Shown: positions 1-10,891, counted from the first letter of the stretch. The stretch is DNA of 64,000 bases from Septoria linicola (GCA_024114885.1 CP099421.1:620001-684000), one strand, 5' to 3'. Notes: generated from the letters alone by a model not told the origin. Made by a program: numbers and translations.

Positions 1-792
1 TATATGGGGTCAGATTTGACCAACGGCAAGCCCACCAAAGCAGGACAGTGCATTGAGCACTACGACAACATCGGATACGTCTTCGGAACTAGTAGTGACA
101 TATTCCCTGGCATCTGTCAAGTTGTGACTCCAGTAAACAGCAGCAACACGGATCTCTCCAACTTTCTTCAGGACATTATCAGTGTCTCTCAGCCGGCTTC
201 TTTCCAGGATCTATTTGGTATCTATCCCAACCCCTTCAAGGGCTATGCCCGCAGCACAGCTGTCAAGGACGACAAGCTCATCACAATGGCCGACGGCGGA
301 TTGGCTGGTCAAAACGTGCCGATCTGGCCATTCATCCAGCCAGCTCGAACCATAGATGTCTTGATTGCCAGCGACAACAGCGCCGATACCAGCGACAACT
401 TCCCGAATGGTACCGAGATCCGCCAGACCTACATCAATGCTCAAGCAGCAGGACTCACAAAGATGCCTTATATTCCAGATGTCGCCGAGTTCGTTTCTAA
501 GGGCTTGAACAAGCGAGCGACATTCTTCGGCTGTGATGAGCCAAACACCACATTCATCATCTATCTTCCCAATGTGGCATACAAGTTTCCATCGAACCAA
601 CCGACCAGCAAGGTTCAGTACTCGGTGGCTGAAACGAACGGCATGATTGAGAATGGCAATGCGATTGCGACACAGAACGGCGATGAGGGTTGGGGGTTCT
701 GTTTTGCATGTGGAATCAAGGCTCGAGATGGAAAGGCCAAGCTGCCACAAGGCTGTAACGCTTGCTTCACGAAGTACTGTTATCGTCGCTAG
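1..792 (+). CDS. Lysophospholipase (phospholipase B), 3' part only
   Basis: The open frame enters from the left edge and ends at the TAG at 790-792, giving about 263 C-terminal residues. Fungal secreted lysophospholipases (cPLA2-type catalytic domain) hydrolyse the acyl ester of lysophospholipids, usually outside the cell or at its surface. The residue run MADGGLAGQNVP carries the DGG signature that holds the catalytic aspartate of this family; the nucleophile Ser motif (GxSGG) would lie upstream, outside the window. Several N-glycosylation sequons and a Cys-rich C-terminus (CFACG, GCNACFTKYC) fit a secreted protein. No hydrophobic GPI tail is visible; the protein ends in a basic YCYRR. The ATG at position 4 is internal, not the start. 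Confidence 0.9.
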   Translation, partial: YMGSDLTNGKPTKAGQCIEHYDNIGYVFGTSSDIFPGICQVVTPVNSSNTDLSNFLQDIISVSQPASFQDLFGIYPNPFKGYARSTAVKDDKLITMADGGLAGQNVPIWPFIQPARTIDVLIASDNSADTSDNFPNGTEIRQTYINAQAAGLTKMPYIPDVAEFVSKGLNKRATFFGCDEPNTTFIIYLPNVAYKFPSNQPTSKVQYSVAETNGMIENGNAIATQNGDEGWGFCFACGIKARDGKAKLPQGCNACFTKYCYRR

Positions 793-1523
793 GAGGGCAT
801 CGAGAGTTTGACCAATGGGGCGAGGACATATGTGTGGGAGGCCCAGCTTGCCTTGGCCGCCGCGGCTGCTGCCATCTGGCTGGGGGCATGATTTGACGCG
901 TTCGAACAGCGATGGATATTCTACCAGAGACGGAAATCCTGCAGTACAGAGAAGAAGTGAACAGAAATATTAGCGCAGTAACGTTGAAGACCTGATGTCG
1001 TGTATCCCGATAGTCGGCTCTGTGTGCCAGCGCATCACTCTCACAGTCAGTCTCGTCAGCTCGTCGATGGTTGTCCGGGAAAATGCATACGACGTTGTGC
1101 AAACCATGTTCCAGCTAAGTTACTGCTAGTTGCAGCTGACATTCAGCTCGCTTGCTGATAAGGTCGATCGGACCTCTGGCGCCGTGTTGTGGCAGCGACG
1201 TAGGCAATTAACACGATCTCGGCGTCATGCAGAAGGAACCATGCAAACAAGAACACCGTGGACGCACACAACGTCGCGATGTCGTGTGCGCGAGATTACC
1301 GTGGAAGGTGAAGCATAGGCGTGAGATGTGGCCCGTGCGTGCTTGGTCGTTGGCGTGGAGATGGGAAATTCACGAGCTTTTGTTTACCATAGCTTTCTCC
1401 AGGTGCACTTCAGACGACCCGAGACAGTCGTGCTAGTCCTAGCGCTCCTTGAACCTGCATTCGAATCTGTCATGTCCTTTGCTTGCTTATTGTTGTCTGA
1501 CTGAAATTGTCTTCGCGCTCAAC
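793..1523. other. Intergenic, no gene seen
   Basis: This stretch lies between the lysophospholipase stop and the Rid1-like start. ORFs here are short and begin mainly at non-ATG codons. It presumably holds the 3' UTR of the first gene and the promoter and 5' UTR of the next. No repeat or RNA gene was recognised. Confidence 0.5.
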
Positions 1524-4157
1524 ATGGCCGACGTCAAGCAACAGCAGCAACAGAGACCAGGACATCGCCGCAATGCCTCATCTAAATCGAATCTGCTGAG
1601 ATCGCTGGTCTCGTCTAAGAGTCGTCCAGCAAGTCCCGAACCAACGATCACACACGCAAAGCAACCACAGAAAGTGCCGTTGCTACCTTCAGACAGTCGA
1701 GGAGTGTTGGGAGAGCGTCAGAATAACGTGCAGTCGCCGCCGTCCTCTCCCAGCAAGAATAAGGCCACACTGGGGAGGAGCAGCAAAGACAAGACGAAAG
1801 ACGGCAAAGATGGTCCAAAAAAGTCCAAGTCGTCGACGAACCTCGCTGGAGTCTTTGGCAGGATGAATCGATCGAGCAAGGACCTTTCCAAACTGGTCAG
1901 CGAGGAGAAGAACAAGGAAAACACTTCACCCATCGAGCATGAGCCTGCGGCGGCACCGACGCCTATATGGGCACAGATGGCGTCCACGAATGTTTCTTCC
2001 GAGTCTAGAGCGCGTCCTGTGAGCAGAGAGAAGCCTTCTTCTCATGATTTGTTGGCAGAGATCGATCGATACACCCCACAGGAATACAACGCATCCACGC
2101 AGAGAAACTTTAATGGCACTTTTGAGGAACCTAGTCTGCGGCCTTCGTTGTCCAAGCCACGACCGCAGAGTTATCACTCCACCAATGGAGACGGAATGTT
2201 GGGGGCGTTTGGAAGACGAGTCAGTGGTGGCAAGTCGAGTGTGGAGGGCCGGAAGTCTGAGGACTCGAACAGAGTGCTGGACAGACCTCACAACAGCAGG
2301 GTTTCTTTGGAGCGTGAGCGGATCCTGGCACAAAATGGCACAGATCGAAAGGCGAGCGGGAGTAGTGCAGAGCTGCCGGCCGGCAAGGAGAAGCTCAACA
2401 TGACCAAGAGGGGCGGCAGAGTGATGGCTGCGGTGGCTATGTTCCAGGGTAAGACCAAGGACAGGATCTCGAGCAAGGAGAAAGGGAAGGAAGAGGCGCC
2501 ACTCGATCCAAGGGCAGTAGACGCACAGTTTGAAGAAGTCCTCGCAGCACGCAACATACCGGAGCCCATGAGGCAAAAGATGCGGTCCCTGACAATGCGA
2601 GTCAAAGCAGACTTCATCAAGCAGGATCAAGGTGCTGCCAAGAGCGAGAATCACAGTCCACCTGGTTCTATCACGAGTCTCGAGAAGACCAGTTCCACGC
2701 ACACCACGACCGAGACCAAGGTGCCGATCAAAGATGAGGACGATGGGAAGTCTACAAAGCGATCCCGAACACGAAGCAGAACATTTACGTTCTCGCGGGG
2801 CAAGAAGGAGCAGAGAGACGATGGTTCGCCAGCAAAGAAGCCACGCTCGCAAAGCCGTAGCCGACCAACTTCGATAGTCATCCCTAGCGGTAATGCCTCT
2901 CGGACTGACGTGACACCAACGACTCCAACTGGGTCGTTCGGTCGCAAGACTGCAAGTCCGGCGATACCTGGAGACTATATTGCCTACCTCCGACAGAACC
3001 AGGATCCGACAAAGGTCGAGGTTGGTCGGCTGCATAAATTGCGGATCCTCCTGCGCAACGAGACAGTATCATGGGTCGATGCTTTCATCTCGCAAGATGG
3101 CATGCACGAGATCATCAAGCTACTCAAGCGCACGATGGCCATAGAGTGGCGCGAAGATCACGAAGATCAGCTTCTGCACGAATCTCTGCTTTGCCTGAAG
3201 GGGCTATGCACTACTGAGCGAGCGATGGTCGAGCTGAACAAGTTCGCGGACGACTTGTTCCCTGCTCTGATTGGAATGCTGTTTGATGAAGAGAAGAAAG
3301 GTCCAGCAGAATACACGACTCGAACAATCATCTTCAATGTGCTGCTGACGTACTTGTCGTCAGAAATGAACAAGTCCTCGGAGGAGCTTGAAGCACGAGC
3401 AAGGAAAGTGCTGGTGTATTTGGGCGAGCCACAGAAGGAAGAGAAAGAACGACCGGTGGACTTTGTGCTGGGCATGCACACGCCTCGTCCATACAAGTCA
3501 TGGTCCCGGGAGATTTCCAATGTTACTCGAGAGGTGTTCTGGATATTTTTACACCAGCTCAACGTCGTGCCATTGCCAAAGCCCAGCAGCTCGCACTCCC
3601 AGAATGGAGTAGATGAAGCTGAACGAAAGAAGATCTTGGCTAGCACCTACACGCAGCGACACTTTCCAGGCTCTCGACCTCCAGTCCCGGCAGCTCCATA
3701 TATCGGTGGCGTGGAATGGGACGCGACGACTTACATCACGGCGCATCTAGACCTCCTCAACGGTATCATCGCCTCCATTCCGGACCAAGCAGCACGTAAT
3801 AGCCTCCGCGAAGAGCTCCAACAGTCTGGCTTCGAAAAAGTCATGGGCACAGTGCTCCGCACATGCAAAGAGAAATTCTACTCCGGCGTCCACGACGGCC
3901 TGAAAGTCTGGGTTGCTGCTGCTCACGAAGACGGCTGGCAAACACGCTTCGTCCGCGAAGGCCCGAGTGAGGAAGAAGTCATCGAGCAAGCCATGAAAGC
4001 GCAAAAGTCTCCTAAGAAGAGCCCGAAGAAGAAGGCGGATTTGCCGCCTAAACTCGATGCGCTGCCTGTTGAGCCGCCGAAGCTGGACCTTGGATTGGAT
4101 TTGAAGATCACGAGGACGAATGAGAACAGTGGAATTGATGATGGCTGGCTTGGGTAG
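1524..4157 (+). CDS. Formin-type GBD/FH3 domain protein, Rid1-like
   Basis: An 877-residue protein without an FH1 or FH2 domain. About 330 N-terminal residues are disordered, basic and Ser-rich. At roughly residues 330-365 is a Drf_GBD-like segment (DAQFEEVLAARNIPEP, then RQKMRSLTMRVKADF), followed at about 480-610 by an armadillo/FH3-like region (GDYIAYLRQNQDPTKV, LHKLRILLRNETVSWVDAF). This is the architecture of the fungal GTPase-binding protein Rid1, which lacks the actin-nucleating domain of true formins and is expected to bind Rho-type GTPases. The frame is open upstream to 1449, but only from a TTG; the ATG at 1524 sits in a strong context (caacATGgcc) and was chosen. The C-terminus has a Lys-rich stretch (SPKKSPKKK). 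Cdc24 lies about 13 kb away, but no operon-like link is implied. Confidence 0.8.
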   Translation: MADVKQQQQQRPGHRRNASSKSNLLRSLVSSKSRPASPEPTITHAKQPQKVPLLPSDSRGVLGERQNNVQSPPSSPSKNKATLGRSSKDKTKDGKDGPKKSKSSTNLAGVFGRMNRSSKDLSKLVSEEKNKENTSPIEHEPAAAPTPIWAQMASTNVSSESRARPVSREKPSSHDLLAEIDRYTPQEYNASTQRNFNGTFEEPSLRPSLSKPRPQSYHSTNGDGMLGAFGRRVSGGKSSVEGRKSEDSNRVLDRPHNSRVSLERERILAQNGTDRKASGSSAELPAGKEKLNMTKRGGRVMAAVAMFQGKTKDRISSKEKGKEEAPLDPRAVDAQFEEVLAARNIPEPMRQKMRSLTMRVKADFIKQDQGAAKSENHSPPGSITSLEKTSSTHTTTETKVPIKDEDDGKSTKRSRTRSRTFTFSRGKKEQRDDGSPAKKPRSQSRSRPTSIVIPSGNASRTDVTPTTPTGSFGRKTASPAIPGDYIAYLRQNQDPTKVEVGRLHKLRILLRNETVSWVDAFISQDGMHEIIKLLKRTMAIEWREDHEDQLLHESLLCLKGLCTTERAMVELNKFADDLFPALIGMLFDEEKKGPAEYTTRTIIFNVLLTYLSSEMNKSSEELEARARKVLVYLGEPQKEEKERPVDFVLGMHTPRPYKSWSREISNVTREVFWIFLHQLNVVPLPKPSSSHSQNGVDEAERKKILASTYTQRHFPGSRPPVPAAPYIGGVEWDATTYITAHLDLLNGIIASIPDQAARNSLREELQQSGFEKVMGTVLRTCKEKFYSGVHDGLKVWVAAAHEDGWQTRFVREGPSEEEVIEQAMKAQKSPKKSPKKKADLPPKLDALPVEPPKLDLGLDLKITRTNENSGIDDGWLG

Positions 4158-4701
4158 GGATTGAGAGCAGTGCATCGGTTCAATTCGACACCTCCGCCAT
4201 GACCAAGATGACCGGGAAGGAGGGAAACGCAGTAACGCTTACACGACGATTAAGAAGAACAAGGAATAAAAGCACACAGTAACGACTGGTTGGGCATGGC
4301 GGCGTACTTTCTTAATTTCTGTTGATGTTCTCTTTAGACACTCTTTCGTACGATTAGTCATGGCATTTGGCGTTGGCGAACAGGCATGGCAGGGGCATTT
4401 GGGACATCGACAGGAGTTGTTTTTCTGGTTTGATGGGCAACAGAGAAGTAATCATCACAACATCGAGACAGACAGACGGCGTAATTGGTCATGAACAGGA
4501 CACATACACTAAATACATGAGTGAACACGAGCAAAACAAATCAAAGCATGGATTCTGATGATTGCGGCTTCATATCTGATGAGCTTCTTCTCCTTCTTCC
4601 CGAGTCGCATGTGAGACCACATAGTCCAGGTCGCGACCAAGACTTGCCTCTCAAGATCGACCAGCGATCTGCATTGTCCGCCGAGGAGAGGCTTGCCTTG
4701 C
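4158..4701. other. Convergent intergenic, no gene seen
   Basis: Shared 3' region between the Rid1-like gene (+) and the following gene (-). Only short overlapping ORFs without domain signals. Presumably two 3' UTRs and polyadenylation sites; none could be pinpointed. Confidence 0.5.
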
Positions 4702-5994
4702 CTACTCATTAGCAGCTTTCCCAACTGCACACTCCGCCTTCGAAAGCCACGGCTGTAGTGTATCCTTCTTCCAATTCCACATCACACCCCAATTCCTCCC
4801 TTTTCTTGGAACGTTCAATTTCTCCAGCGGAGTTCTCTTCCCTTTCGACGTTGTCACCCAATACCCCTCTTGCAAGAGTTCTTCGATGAACGAAAATGGA
4901 ACGTTCTCTACCGTCGTGCACTTCAATTTCTCCCCGTTGATCACGCCCATCTTGTGTCTCCTGGAGCGATACATGTCCAACCACCCTCGACTTGGCCAGT
5001 TGTAGAACAGTACTGTTGGGACTCTTGGAGCAGTTCGGAGCTGGCCTTTGGTACAGTACTCTTTTCTACGAGCGAGCAAAATGTCTTTCGACCAAGCTGC
5101 GCTCACCATGCCATCACCGCCGAATATGGCGGCTTCGATGTCATAGCCACCTTCGGAGAGGAGGGCATCTGGTGAGCAGTGGTGTTCCCACCGGCGAACG
5201 CCATTGTAGAGAGTCTTGATTGAATGAAGCAGTTCGTGGATGAGGAGACGAGCGAGTTCGAAGTGGCAGTAGAGGAGTTCGGCAAGATCGGGGCCGGAAA
5301 GGTGGCCTTGGAGGTCGAGTATTTGGTTGAGAGATTGGACTTGGCGATACATGTATCCGCCGATGTAGACGTCGCAGGGAAAGCCACGTTGATAGAGAGG
5401 GAGGGCGGGAATGAAAGACCCGATGCGTGGTTTGGATTTGCCGCCACGTTCAGTGTTCGGAAGGATGTGGAAGTGATTCTTGCCCATGGCACCGCGAAGG
5501 ATCTCGTTGGCGCGCCAGTGGATGTAGTGGGTGTAGTCGTCGGCATTTTTAGGTGGCTGACAGTGCTCGTCCGTTGCACTTCGGACAATGTGATCTCCTA
5601 TAGAGTCTGTGTACACCGTTTGTACCCCATCGACCACAACACATATGTTATGTGCGACCTTGCCGAGGGTGAGGTATCTTGAGGCCAAGCGGAGTGAAAC
5701 TTCGAGTAGACTATAGTCGATGTTAGGGTCAAACGCATCTTGTTGAAAAATTGGATGAATCGGGTTCGTAAGATTGGGCAACTTGGTAGGAAATGCGTCT
5801 CTGTACTTGCAGACATCACTGCAACAGAACTTATTGCACTGACCCCACGCCATTGGGGTTCTGATTAAGAGTTGTGGACGGGATCTATGTAAACTTACCA
5901 GCTGGGGGCAGCATTGACGCAATGCGGTCGATGCAAGTGAGGTGATATGTTGGCCAAGTAAGCAGCTATGCTGGTATACTTCAGGGTAACACAT
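4702..5994 (-). CDS. Unknown protein with HExxH zincin-like motif
   Basis: A 430-residue single-exon frame, or 383 residues if it starts at the second ATG (5853; MAWGQCNKFCC). I do not recognise the family. Residues 253-257 read HELLH (5224-5238) inside LARLLIHELLHSIK, a hydrophobic helix of the kind that carries the zinc-binding HExxH of metallopeptidases. A further acidic segment follows (SEGGYDIEAAIFGG, Glu at 281 and 287), spaced 24-30 residues from the second His as in gluzincins. The start is ambiguous: a GTAAGT...TTAATCAG pair lies upstream of 5853 but spans only 38 nt and would break the frame, so it is either chance or part of the 5' UTR. The N-terminal region is Cys-rich (CNKFCCSDVCKY). 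No signal peptide is seen. Peptidase function is inferred from the motif alone. Confidence 0.6.
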   Translation of the reverse strand: MCYPEVYQHSCLLGQHITSLASTALRQCCPQLVSLHRSRPQLLIRTPMAWGQCNKFCCSDVCKYRDAFPTKLPNLTNPIHPIFQQDAFDPNIDYSLLEVSLRLASRYLTLGKVAHNICVVVDGVQTVYTDSIGDHIVRSATDEHCQPPKNADDYTHYIHWRANEILRGAMGKNHFHILPNTERGGKSKPRIGSFIPALPLYQRGFPCDVYIGGYMYRQVQSLNQILDLQGHLSGPDLAELLYCHFELARLLIHELLHSIKTLYNGVRRWEHHCSPDALLSEGGYDIEAAIFGGDGMVSAAWSKDILLARRKEYCTKGQLRTAPRVPTVLFYNWPSRGWLDMYRSRRHKMGVINGEKLKCTTVENVPFSFIEELLQEGYWVTTSKGKRTPLEKLNVPRKGRNWGVMWNWKKDTLQPWLSKAECAVGKAANE

Positions 5995-6347
5995 GCTCAG
6001 TAGTCGCGTACGAAGATGAAGCTTACAAAGCTACGTCTTGCATGATCAAAAAGGCGTTCAAGAGCATTGTGATCGAGGTGAAGTCTGTCTTATGGCCGGA
6101 CCACGCTTTCGACTACCGCCAGCTGTCCCCTCAGACGGTGCCAGTGAAGCGTGAGGCCCAGGTGAGCTCGCTTCTAGAAGCATATCACATCAGACTCGAT
6201 GAGGCTGATGTGAGATTTGGGGTGGTCATCGAGAGCTTGCTGCTGATAATTGATTGAGAGGAGCTCGCATTTCGGACTGACTAAGTGGTCGAGAACCACG
6301 CTGGAGGTATGGCCAGCCGACGATATAGTCCGCAGGCGAGGATCCGC
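5995..6347. other. Intergenic, no confident gene
   Basis: Lies upstream of the HExxH protein and downstream of the MYND protein, both on the minus strand. A 71-codon ATG-initiated frame (6042-6257, +) is present but has no recognisable domain or context, so it is not called. Confidence 0.4.
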
Positions 6348-7190
6348 CTAAACTGTCGATGCCGTCTCATCCCAGCCCACAAGACCTCCGTGCTGAGAGT
6401 AGTGCAGAGCCTTGCCTCGATCCTCTGTGGACATCGAGCAGACGGCCTTGTGCACAGGCCAGTCTCGCTGTTGACAAGCGCTAGAACAGTAGGCAGCGGT
6501 GCCGCATCTTCCACAGCGATTCAGTGCAGTACCAGGACTGCCACTTGTGCTACAGGTCGTGCACTTAGTCAAGTCGAGACTTTCGTAGAGCCAGTGCGGG
6601 TTCATCTTCATGCCGTCCTCCCAGGGGTCCATACCAATCTTGGGAGACTCGATGAAGAAGTCATGCCGCACCTTTTTGCCCGTGAGCCAACGTCTTTCAG
6701 TGATAATGTCTTTGATGAATGACTCAGTAATACGTTCAATCTCGGCTGGATCTTTGATGTTGATCTCGTCAAGCATAGTCTCCTCCATGTTTGGCAGCCA
6801 AGGACCATCGACAGAGCCGCTGTCTGCATTCGACATTTGGAAGGTGATCATTGTTTTCCAGAGTCCATCTTTATCGAGAGATCCAAATGTGACCTGATCG
6901 CGGATGCGACCAATTTCGATCTTGGACTCGTCTTCAGTGCATTGAGCAATGGTCAATGTCCACGTGAAAGAGAACCAATTTTCCACGTCAAGCAAAGCGA
7001 AAAGTGCTTCTGGACACCATTTGTACAGCACGGTAGCAATGCCAATGGGAGCTTTCACTTCCAGCTGCTCTGCATCCTCACCGAAGACATTCTCATCGTA
7101 GATACTCAATGGCTCGCCTCCCAAGGCAAGCGCCTTCTGCGGTCGACCTGGTATCCGCAGATTCGGCAGTGGCACGACTGAAGTTGCCAT
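6348..7190 (-). CDS. MYND-type zinc finger protein
   Basis: A 280-residue intronless protein. The start was set at 7190 (MATSVVPLP) because the longer frame to 7202 begins at TTG. The C-terminus holds a complete MYND finger: Cys210, Cys213, Cys226, Cys229, Cys235, Cys239, His247 and Cys251, in the C-x2-C...C-x2-C-x5-C-x3-C-x7-H-x3-C spacing. MYND domains are protein-interaction modules that bind proline-containing peptides. The N-terminal 200 residues match nothing I recognise and carry no SET domain, so this is not a SMYD methyltransferase. About 29 residues follow the finger. Function unknown; probably an adaptor or regulatory protein. Confidence 0.75.
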   Translation of the reverse strand: MATSVVPLPNLRIPGRPQKALALGGEPLSIYDENVFGEDAEQLEVKAPIGIATVLYKWCPEALFALLDVENWFSFTWTLTIAQCTEDESKIEIGRIRDQVTFGSLDKDGLWKTMITFQMSNADSGSVDGPWLPNMEETMLDEINIKDPAEIERITESFIKDIITERRWLTGKKVRHDFFIESPKIGMDPWEDGMKMNPHWLYESLDLTKCTTCSTSGSPGTALNRCGRCGTAAYCSSACQQRDWPVHKAVCSMSTEDRGKALHYSQHGGLVGWDETASTV

Positions 7191-8874
7191 TGTTGTCTGC
7201 AACAGAATTTCGGCAAGCCGCGCGGAAAGAACTCCCGGCCAGGAGCGACGCGAACCTCACGCGTCGCTCGTGATGGAACCTGGCATCACTCCACCATATC
7301 AGTGCGAGGCGATTCTTGCCGATCACTTCACCTCTGGTCAATATACATCTTGCAACTGCACATACACCACTGGGTGGCACAGCTGCGATGATATCTTCAC
7401 AGGGATATTGCTCACATTAACCGACCTCGATGAAGCTCCCCAAGTTCTGGTCGAGCGAGCTTGTGGCGCCCCCTCGGCAAGTATGTAGTCTCAAACCTTT
7501 GAGGACAAGCCTACGCAAAAACTTGCGTGCGACAAGGTAGTCGAGACAGACGTGATGTCTACCGCTCTACCAAAGCGCTTCTCAGCGGGTGGATAAGCCT
7601 CTCGAGGCAAAAATCTCTAGCTGATGATATCGATGGCACGCAGAGGGCATCGCAAAGCACGGCTTGCCACGGCTTGTGGGCACATTCGTATCAACATGAC
7701 TCTGCTCTTCGTGGTGCCGACCGAGAAACGTGCCCAAGTCGATCAGAATGACTGATCACGAACTCAACACGAATCTATCAACAATCATCGGATATTGAGG
7801 CGAAGCTATCGCCCACTATATCATGTGTAGGCACTGATCCTGAATCAGGCGCCGCGGAAGCTCATGCACAGGTCAAATCGGCTGCGACTGCACGACTATT
7901 ATCACCTTGCCTCTAGTGCATTTTCGATGCGGAATCATCGATGCAAGTTCAGGCGTGCATCTCTGGTCTCGGATCATGGTTTTGTAGGGCCACCCAATAG
8001 CGAAGCTCAGGGTCAAGCATGGAGTGTTTGCTCCTCGGCACTACCGAAGCACTTCGCATAAGCTACCAACGTAGCGCCGAAAAGTAGTGATGAGTCACCA
8101 CAACCGTGCATCAGCTGCCGAAAGTGGGAGCTGGTTGAAAATACCAAGAAAGTCTGTCTGAGAAGAAGTGCTCTCATGCATGTGTCCCATGCTATCGCTC
8201 ACCCACACGGCTATAACACATCATTGCTAACTTCTGTGGAAGGATCGTAAACATGTCTGGCAAAGTATTGGGCTCCATTGCATCGCAGACCATACCTCCG
8301 ACATCTCACGTTCAGGCCGTGAGCAAGAACAGCCAGCTTCGCTATTGAGTTTTCCTCGGAGGACAACAAGCGGAAGGCGCAAGGATGTTGTGAAGCGCTC
8401 GAAAGTCGCAAAGGCTGGATCGCTCGATGGCGGTGTCCTCATCCTTCGTGGAATGCAGCTTGGAGCTTGAAGCGAAAGCATGACAGGATCGCAAATGAGA
8501 TATGCGGCTCGTAGTCTTGTGGCTGGCTGAAAGCCGTCCGATTTCGGCAAAGTCGTGCATGTACTTCGTGCAACTTCGAGACACGGCACGACAGCGAACA
8601 CTCCATATGGTCAGATGCATACTAGTCAGCACGTGGTGACACTCGCGTGCTGCGGGTTGAGCAACCGGAAGGTAGTGATTGGGAGCTGCCGACGCCCCTT
8701 GACAAGAAGGTTCAATGCATGGCAGAATTATGCGACCATTCTTGACATGCCAGGCTTCAGGCTAGCGAGAGACTGTCAGTAACGCGGAGAAGCAGCCTGG
8801 ACTGGAGAAGCCGCCACGATATAGTGCAGCAGCTCCCCAGGAGAGGTCGCACACCTTGTAGCACCTTCGCAAAT
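7191..8874. other. Long intergenic stretch (1.7 kb), no gene seen
   Basis: Lies between two divergent genes, so it should contain both promoters. ORFs here are below about 125 codons, overlap on both strands and show no domain or secretion signal. No tandem repeat, transposon end or RNA gene was recognised. Confidence 0.45.
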
Positions 8875-10568
8875 ATGCAGATACTCGCCGCAGTCATTAG
8901 TGCCGCTCTGCTCGTCCAACAGGGTTTGGCTGCACCTGAGCCTCAGCAGGGCTATGGCTATGGCAAACCACCGAGCTATGGCCAGCCGAAGCGACCTGCC
9001 TGCCCAGCTGGTACGTCCAGTGCTCATTCGCGCCTCCCCATTTCGTTGAATGCTGCTGACAAAACCCAGACAAGTGTTTCTCGTCCATCCGCCAGCACCC
9101 GTCTGCGGCCAAGACGGCATCGTCGGTGTGCAGCAAGTACATCAAGCGTACGGACAAGACTATCACCACCACGACTACGAAGACCGTAACAGTTGGATCT
9201 ACATCAAAGGTTGACCAGACCCAACCCCAGGTCACAGCTACAGCGACTCAAACAGTGACACCTCCGGCGGTCACACAAAGCCCAACCTGCGCCACAGTGA
9301 CCTCGATCACGACAGTCGCAGGACAATTCGCGACAGTCACTAACTACCGCGTTCGTGGATCCGATCCCGCTAGTCCCAACGATAAGAGAGATGCAGCAGT
9401 GATTGTACCTGACATGCTCGGCAAAGGATGTGGCAGCGGCCGATCCTACACATCGAAACTGAGCAGCGCATGTTCTTGTCTGCTTGCAACAAGGAGGACC
9501 AAGACATCGACCAAGACGAGCACTGTGACCGTCACGAATGTTGCCACATCTACAAACACCCTTCCCGCGGGCGTGAGTCAATATCACTTACTTCACAGGC
9601 ATCTTTGTAATCAAGCTGACGCATCGCAGACCACTACAGTGACAGCGACAGCGACGGCGGATCCATCCACCGTGACGGATTGTCAGACTATCACGACCAT
9701 CTCTACCACTACTACCTTTGCGAATGGAGCTGGCCGTACATGTGGCGCTCCTATTGTAGCTTACACTTCGGCAAGCTTGACCTGTTCGAATGTTGCTCCA
9801 CCTGGAGAGACCAATGCGAGATTCCGCATCGAAGGAGGATCAGAGGGTAACGTCTTCGATGGCTGCATTGCCTCCGGTCCTGAGAACATCACGACCCCCT
9901 CAGGCGGTACACATCTTTGCGACGGGTTCGTATCCTACCGAGTCTACTCATTTCGTACAGAAAGTCCTAACTCTTCGCAGAACAAACAACAACGCCAATG
10001 GATCTCCCGGGAGTACACTCACCACACAGATCGATGCTGCAGGGCGGCAGGAGGGCTTCGGTTTTGACGGAACATACGCAAATCAGTTCCAGGACTTTTT
10101 CATCAACTCCATTTCAGCTACCACGTCAACTGGTAACCAATTCTGGGGTGTTTTGCGCAGTAAGTCTACGCCACCTAATATCAGAAAAGAAGCACGCTAA
10201 CACCAATCTCAGACCTAGTCTTCACAGCCCGCGGAGGATGTCAAGAGCAAAGCCGCAACGGTGACGAAGGCCTCTGGGCCTTCGACGCCTTTGCACCAAA
10301 CCGCCGATTCCTGAAGCTCGACCCCGAGGTCATCGTGGTATCGACCGACACTGCTTCCGTCACGCTGACTGTCCGCGGCGCAAACCCGAACAACGGCAAC
10401 CTCAGCCCAGTTGCCGGTGCCACCCTTGGAGGCGGCGAAGTGTCCGATGCGAACGGAAATCTTCAGCTCGCAGTGCCACAGCAGCCGGGCTGCTATTTGT
10501 ACAAGGCAGAGGCCAGCAATGCTATTCGCTCGAATGCGATTTACTTGAGCGTTGTGGATGACTTGTGA
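8875..10568 (+). CDS. Secreted Thr-rich protein with DUF4430-like C-terminal domain
   Basis: Five exons by splice reading: 8875-9010, 9070-9572, 9630-9925, 9981-10159, 10213-10568 (introns of 59, 57, 55 and 53 nt, all GT-AG), giving 489 residues. A signal peptide is clear (MQILAAVISAALLVQQGLAA). Next come a Tyr/Gly/Pro-rich segment, a short Cys-containing region and a mucin-like zone rich in TTT, TVT and TAT repeats, a likely O-glycosylation target. The C-terminal half (from about GTHLCDGTNNN onward, including ANQFQDFF, QFWGVLRN and LWAFDAF) resembles the fungal DUF4430/transcobalamin-like domain of secreted proteins. The junction at 9925/9981 restores the conserved GTHLCDGTNNN reading across exons, supporting the model. 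Probably extracellular or wall-associated; ligand unknown. Confidence 0.8.
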
Positions 10569-10570
10569 GG

Positions 10571-10611
10571 GACATGCTCCCCGAAGGGCCCCGAAGGGCT
10601 GTGTGCATGTC
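10571..10611 (+). repeat. Inverted repeat with two internal CCC-GAA-GGG mini-hairpins
   Basis: Starting two bases after the preceding stop codon, the 7-nt arm gacatgc (10571-10577) is perfectly complementary to gcatgtc (10605-10611). The loop contains two copies of ccccgaaggg in tandem, each able to fold as CCC/GGG around GAA. This would sit in the 3' UTR of the DUF4430-like gene. A role in 3' end formation or mRNA stability is possible but untested. Confidence 0.5.
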
Positions 10612-10891
10612 TCTATATTCGAGATTTCTGAAGAACTTCCTTTCGACGGTTGATCACTTTCGCATTTCCATTTGCTTCTTAGCTGATGAAAGTCATCAAT
10701 TCGAGACACTTCAAAATTGGAACCAACGATAGACTCTTCGCTTCTTGTGCAAAGCATCGGCGATACTTGCCGCATCTCGCTCACACGGAACGTTCTTTCA
10801 ATTTGTTGTGTGAGATATGCGGTCAGTCATGTTCGCATCATTCAAAACTCATAAACTTCTACCTTTTCTACCCACACACAAATAACCTCCC

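Noticed and set aside
1449..1523. Upstream extension of the Rid1-like protein
   Set aside because: Begins at TTG; the ATG at 1524 has a much better context.
1926..3035. 369-codon frame on the minus strand
   Set aside because: Antisense shadow of the Rid1-like gene; Cys/Arg/Leu-rich composition with no domain.
4160..4200. ggttcaattc resembling a tRNA T-loop
   Set aside because: No matching A-box, acceptor stem or anticodon arm upstream.
5854..5891. Apparent 38-nt GTAAGT...CAG intron near the HExxH protein start
   Set aside because: Too short for a fungal intron and would shift the frame if coding.
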